Below are positions 33,701-35,103 of a DNA stretch of 35,103 bases, in pieces; the stretch's first letter is position 1, and the number at the start of each line of letters is the position of its first letter. This DNA comes from an uncultured Helicobacteraceae bacterium (GTDB lineage Bacteria > Campylobacterota > Campylobacteria > Campylobacterales > UBA6016). The stretch spans positions 1-35,103 of the forward strand of contig CALJKN010000049.1 of the NCBI GenBank assembly GCA_937973585.1. Direction: 5' to 3'. The position numbers and the translations under genes are program-made. The notes under the pieces are model-generated. The model did no database searches. It worked only from the letters and a program-made list of their open reading frames with translations, and was not told the origin of the DNA.

Positions 33701-33888
33701 AACTGATGACGGTCTTTAGCCTCATAGCCGGACTCGTCCCGCTGATGTATATAAAAGGGGTCGGGAGCGAAGTGATGCAAAAAATAGCAGCCCCTATGCT
33801 AGGCGGCCTAATCACAAGTGCACTACTGACTCTGATACTGATGCCGATATTTTATCTTTGGATGGTATCTGCGGGTAATAAACGGTGA
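30787..33888 (+). CDS. cusA: CusA-like RND pump for Cu(I)/Ag(I)
   Basis: 1033 residues, the normal length of heavy-metal RND pumps, with twelve hydrophobic helices in the usual 1+5+1+5 layout. TM4 reads GGIAIAIGAMIDASIVLVENVHKHL, the monovalent (Cu/Ag) type rather than the DFG-VDGAV type of Co/Zn/Cd pumps. The three methionines that form the Cu(I) site of E. coli CusA (M573, M623, M672) correspond to M565 (LMYMP), M615 (PLSMIET) and M664 (RIDML), with identical spacing of 50 and 49 residues. It pumps monovalent copper or silver from periplasm or cytoplasm to the outside. It is the last gene of the operon. Confidence 0.93.
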   Translation: MIEKIIELSVKNRVFIFLIFALLSLASVWGVKNGSFDALPDLTPTQVIVEVKWEGQSPQVIDKQITYPLTSSFLSLANIETVRGFTGFSTSLIYIVFKDKTDLYFARTRVLEKLSQNLQSLPKEAVVSLGPDATGVGWVYQYALKSKTLNMAELRSHQDYFLRFGLLSVPGVSEVASIGGYVKNYEITVNESSLANYNLSILDVADAVQKANASDGARVVLQNGYENMVQTSGYYKDENDILNTPINTKEGVALKISDIASVNIIPSERRGIAELNGEGETVGGIVVARTKENAHKVIADVKEKLKTLQHEAVEIVSVYDRSELIEKGISTLKRALLEEVIAVAVITAIFLGHAGSIAVIVLTLPLTIGLTFLAMTLFGVSSNIMSLGGIAIAIGAMIDASIVLVENVHKHLCEYKKHNIEITKEIKIKAILEGSKQVGRPIFFALALVIVSFLPIFALGGQEGALFSPLAFTKSFAMGFGALIAMTLTPALMVLFLDKRVKPEESSKLNMFFIHSYEGLLKKIIGYKYVALAVFIAAIASFWPIYKTIKWEFMPALSEESLMYMPVTPMGISVDTAVELTKKTDEIIKSFPEVESVFGKAGRADTATDPAPLSMIETIITLKPKEQWRAGMSEEKLIAEMDKALQIEGLTNSWTYPIRGRIDMLITGIRTPLGLKVYGQSFADIERFSAALQDKLKKLPESSAVFAEKAATGYYLDIRPKDEELARYGLKKEDILKSVSSAVGGSSVSTMIQGTHRYPISVRLDSASRDDAESIKRIPIKTEMGQLPLEYFANIEYIEAPGEIKTEKAMPVGYVYIMPKDTVSPYEYKMEAIKALKELKAPAGVRYEWAGQSEYLESAKNTLVTIAPICLLLTFILVYAATSDFRMSLLVFFTLPFSFVGGLIAVKLLGYNLSIAVVVGFLALLGVAAETAIVMLIYLKDAIKKRLDSGQTSYTDMMEASIEGAAKRIRPKLMTVFSLIAGLVPLMYIKGVGSEVMQKIAAPMLGGLITSALLTLILMPIFYLWMVSAGNKR

Positions 33889-33902
33889 TTGGATTTGTAA
33901 GT

Positions 33903-33923
33903 CTAAAAAGAGCCGTTAGCGGC
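33903..33923 (-). terminator. Possible terminator downstream of the SRP RNA
   Basis: On the minus strand a short stem GCCG / CGGC with a 4-nt loop is followed by TCTTTTT. It lies about 45 nt past the 3' end of the SRP RNA. The stem is short. Confidence 0.4.
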
Positions 33924-33967
33924 GAGAGCGGTCTGCCGAAAATTTGATAATTAATTGTAGGTATAAA

Positions 33968-34073
33968 GGGCTCCCTCCGGATGGCTGCGGCGCCCGCACC
34001 TAAAAGGTGGGCTGCTGTATTCCTACCCTGACCCGCTGCCTCGTAAACACGTCGCACAGGTCCGAAAAGAGCT
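33968..34073 (-). ncRNA. ffs: Small bacterial SRP RNA (4.5S RNA)
   Basis: On the minus strand the apical part reads GGGTCAGG GTA GGAA TAC AGCAGCCC, which matches the conserved SRP domain IV: the GTCAGG/AGCAG internal loops that bind Ffh and a GGAA tetraloop closed by a perfect GUA/UAC stem. The distal ends close as well: GCTCTTTTCGGA at the 5' end pairs with TCCGGAGGGAGC at the 3' end, using three G-U pairs. Length is about 106 nt, as expected for the Alu-less form. A -10 like TAAAAT (34081-34086, minus strand) lies 7 nt before the 5' end. Exact ends are within a few bases. Confidence 0.9.
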
Positions 34074-34125
34074 TGGCGGAATTTTACGGCAAAATCACTT
34101 TAAAGCTGTTTAAACATAAAGCTTG

Positions 34126-34131
34126 TATAAT
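34126..34131 (+). promoter_or_regulatory. Candidate -10 element for the tRNA-Ser gene
   Basis: TATAAT, about 50 nt before the tRNA. No convincing -35 was found. Confidence 0.4.
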
Positions 34132-34182
34132 TCCACTCTTCATTGGCATAGCCAATAAAAGCAACAGCTACGTTTTATTCAT

Positions 34183-34272
34183 GGGCAGGTGTCCGAGTGG
34201 TTGAAGGAGCACGCCTGGAACGCGTGTAAAGTCGCAAGGCTTTCGAGGGTTCGAATCCCTCTCCGTCCGCCA
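34183..34272 (+). tRNA. tRNA-Ser(GGA)
   Basis: 90 nt with encoded CCA. Anticodon arm CACGC-CTGGAAC-GCGTG gives anticodon GGA (serine, UCC/UCU). D-arm TCC...GGA, a long variable arm (AAAGTC-GCAA-GGCTTT) typical of class II tRNAs, and T-arm GAGGG-TTCGAAT-CCCTC. The acceptor stem GGGCAGG/TCCGTCC has one A-C mismatch at pair 5-68 and two G-U pairs; discriminator G. Confidence 0.95.
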
Positions 34273-34341
34273 GAATACAATTTATAAATATAATAATCAT
34301 AACACCTAATACCAAACTCAAAAAAAATCCAAGGATGATAA

Positions 34342-34653
34342 ATGAACTTTGAAAATGTAACGGCAGTCAAAAAAGCAAACGTATATTTCGACGGCAAAGT
34401 AACAAGCAGAACGATAATATTTCCAGATGGAAGCAAGAAAACTCTAGGGATAATGATGCCGGGTGAGTATGAATTTGGTACTGGTGCGGCAGAGATAATG
34501 GAAGTGCTAGGCGGCTCGATGAGCGTACAACTGCCTGGAAGCGACGAGTGGCAGACATTTGCAGAGGGGCAAAGCTACAATGTACCGGCAAACTCAAAAT
34601 TCAAGCTCAAAATCAGCGAAGTTGCCGACTACTGCTGTAGCTACGTAGAGTAA
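34342..34653 (+). CDS. ppnP: PpnP-like pyrimidine/purine nucleoside phosphorylase
   Basis: 103 residues, normal length for PpnP (YaiE, DUF1255), a small cupin. The characteristic pattern is visible: ANVYFDGKVTSRTIIFPDGSKKTLGIMMPGEYEFGTGAAEIMEVLGGSMSVQLPGSDEWQTFAEGQSYNVPANSKFKLKI, including the SRTI, PGEYEFGT and VPANS blocks. It catalyses phosphorolysis of nucleosides to free base and ribose-1-phosphate. AAGGA precedes the ATG. TATAAT at 34289-34294 is a possible own -10; otherwise it is co-transcribed with the tRNA. Confidence 0.92.
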   Translation: MNFENVTAVKKANVYFDGKVTSRTIIFPDGSKKTLGIMMPGEYEFGTGAAEIMEVLGGSMSVQLPGSDEWQTFAEGQSYNVPANSKFKLKISEVADYCCSYVE

Positions 34654-34695
34654 AGACACTTTACTATTAGGCTCGAAAGAGCCGTCTCTTCTCTT
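34649..34695 (+). terminator. Tandem hairpins after ppnP, likely terminator
   Basis: First stem AGTAAAG - ACA - CTTTACT (34649-34665) spans the ppnP stop codon. Second stem GGCTC - GAAA - GAGCC (34670-34683) is followed by a T/C-rich tail (GTCTCTTCTCTT). Only a mixed pyrimidine tail, so an intrinsic terminator is probable but not certain. Confidence 0.55.
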
Positions 34696-34770
34696 CCCAA
34701 AAATATAAACAATATCAAAATAATCAATTAGTTTTGCCGATATACTCAAAAATAAAAACTGGGTATAAAG

Positions 34771-35103
34771 ATGCGAATAAGCTCGTACTCCATGGATTTG
34801 TCAAGTCAGCATAGCTCTTACAATATATCTTCTACGCTCCAGACGAATATGGGGGCACAGACAAAGATAAAGCAAATAACAGATGAGGGTGAAAGCCTTG
34901 CTCTAAGTGCAAACGTGGCGCTAAAAACGAGTACCGATGATTTGTCTATATCGATGCAAGCTTCATTGCTCTATCAAAATATGAGTGTAAGGGAGCTAAC
35001 TCTGCGAGAGCAGATGAAAATGGCCGATCCACTTGTGATAAACCTACAAAATAGCCTAGCCGATGTGGACAAAAACTCAAAATTTTCATTTGACATAAAC
35101 TCC
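34771..35103 (+). CDS. Unrecognised protein, N-terminal 111 residues only
   Basis: An ATG at 34771 opens a frame that runs off the right edge. The visible part begins MRISSYSMDLSSQHSS, is rich in Ser, Gln and Asn, and has no signal peptide. It ends with ADPLVINLQNSLADVD and KFSFDINS, which resembles the DPLVINF...FSFDIDSDGK lead-in of bacterial proteins with calcium-binding VCBS/EF-hand-like repeats. That resemblance is from memory and is short. The Ser-rich start without signal peptide would fit a non-classically exported or flagellum-related protein; this is speculation. Confidence 0.55.
   Translation, partial: MRISSYSMDLSSQHSSYNISSTLQTNMGAQTKIKQITDEGESLALSANVALKTSTDDLSISMQASLLYQNMSVRELTLREQMKMADPLVINLQNSLADVDKNSKFSFDINS

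Noticed and set aside
33812..34057. Minus-strand open frame of 81 codons across the cusA end and the SRP RNA
   Set aside because: It overlaps the 3' end of cusA and a well-supported structural RNA; no ribosome binding site or domain.
1..35103. Insertion sequences, prophage genes, CRISPR arrays
   Set aside because: No transposase, integrase, Cas protein or regularly spaced repeats were seen on either strand.

Overview
The window looks like a chromosomal piece of a Campylobacterota (epsilonproteobacterial) genome, probably a free-living, possibly nitrogen-fixing member of the Sulfurospirillum/Sulfuricurvum/Wolinella kind. The clues are the modA / Mop-like gene / modB / modC order known from Campylobacter jejuni, a CIRCE-controlled small heat-shock gene, many TTG and GTG starts with 4-nt gene overlaps, and soluble chemotaxis and two-component proteins of the kind common in this phylum. 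The genus cannot be fixed from sequence reading alone.

Left part (1-18043): a molybdenum (or tungsten) acquisition island. On the minus strand lies exbB-exbD-tonB (tonB runs off the left edge). Divergent from it is a tightly packed plus-strand run of eleven genes (1715-13745): a short NifQ-like protein, two tandem paralogous TonB-dependent receptors, a periplasmic binding protein, a truncated haemoglobin, two overlapping luciferase-like flavin monooxygenases, a second binding protein, a FecCD-type permease, an ATPase (MolABC-like) and ModD. The divergent promoter region holds three 24-bp sites of the ModE operator type, two of them placed over candidate sigma-70 promoters. After a small antitoxin/PIN pair on the minus strand comes the classical modE-modA-mop-modB-modC cluster, whose own promoter carries a ModE-like half-site. 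The simplest reading is that the TonB system energises outer-membrane uptake of a Mo compound, the class III ABC transporter takes it across the inner membrane, the globin and flavin enzymes process it or its ligand, and ModABC handles free molybdate, all under ModE.

Middle part (18040-27059): a minus-strand operon of a third TonB-dependent receptor, a YfiR-like (DUF4154) periplasmic protein and a HAMP histidine kinase; then an Hsp20 gene with a consensus promoter and a CIRCE operator, a phosphoglycolate-phosphatase-like HAD protein, a SAM methyltransferase, and an operon of a soluble CZB-domain chemoreceptor, an OmpR-type response regulator and a histidine kinase.

Right part (27146-35103): a HepT/MNT toxin-antitoxin pair; a copper/silver efflux operon (YtkA/FixH-like protein, CusC-, CusB- and CusA-like proteins) with a leader that can form mutually exclusive hairpins, one covering the ribosome binding site; the 4.5S SRP RNA on the minus strand; tRNA-Ser(GGA); ppnP; and the start of an unrecognised protein cut by the right edge. 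No insertion sequences, CRISPR arrays or prophage genes were seen.
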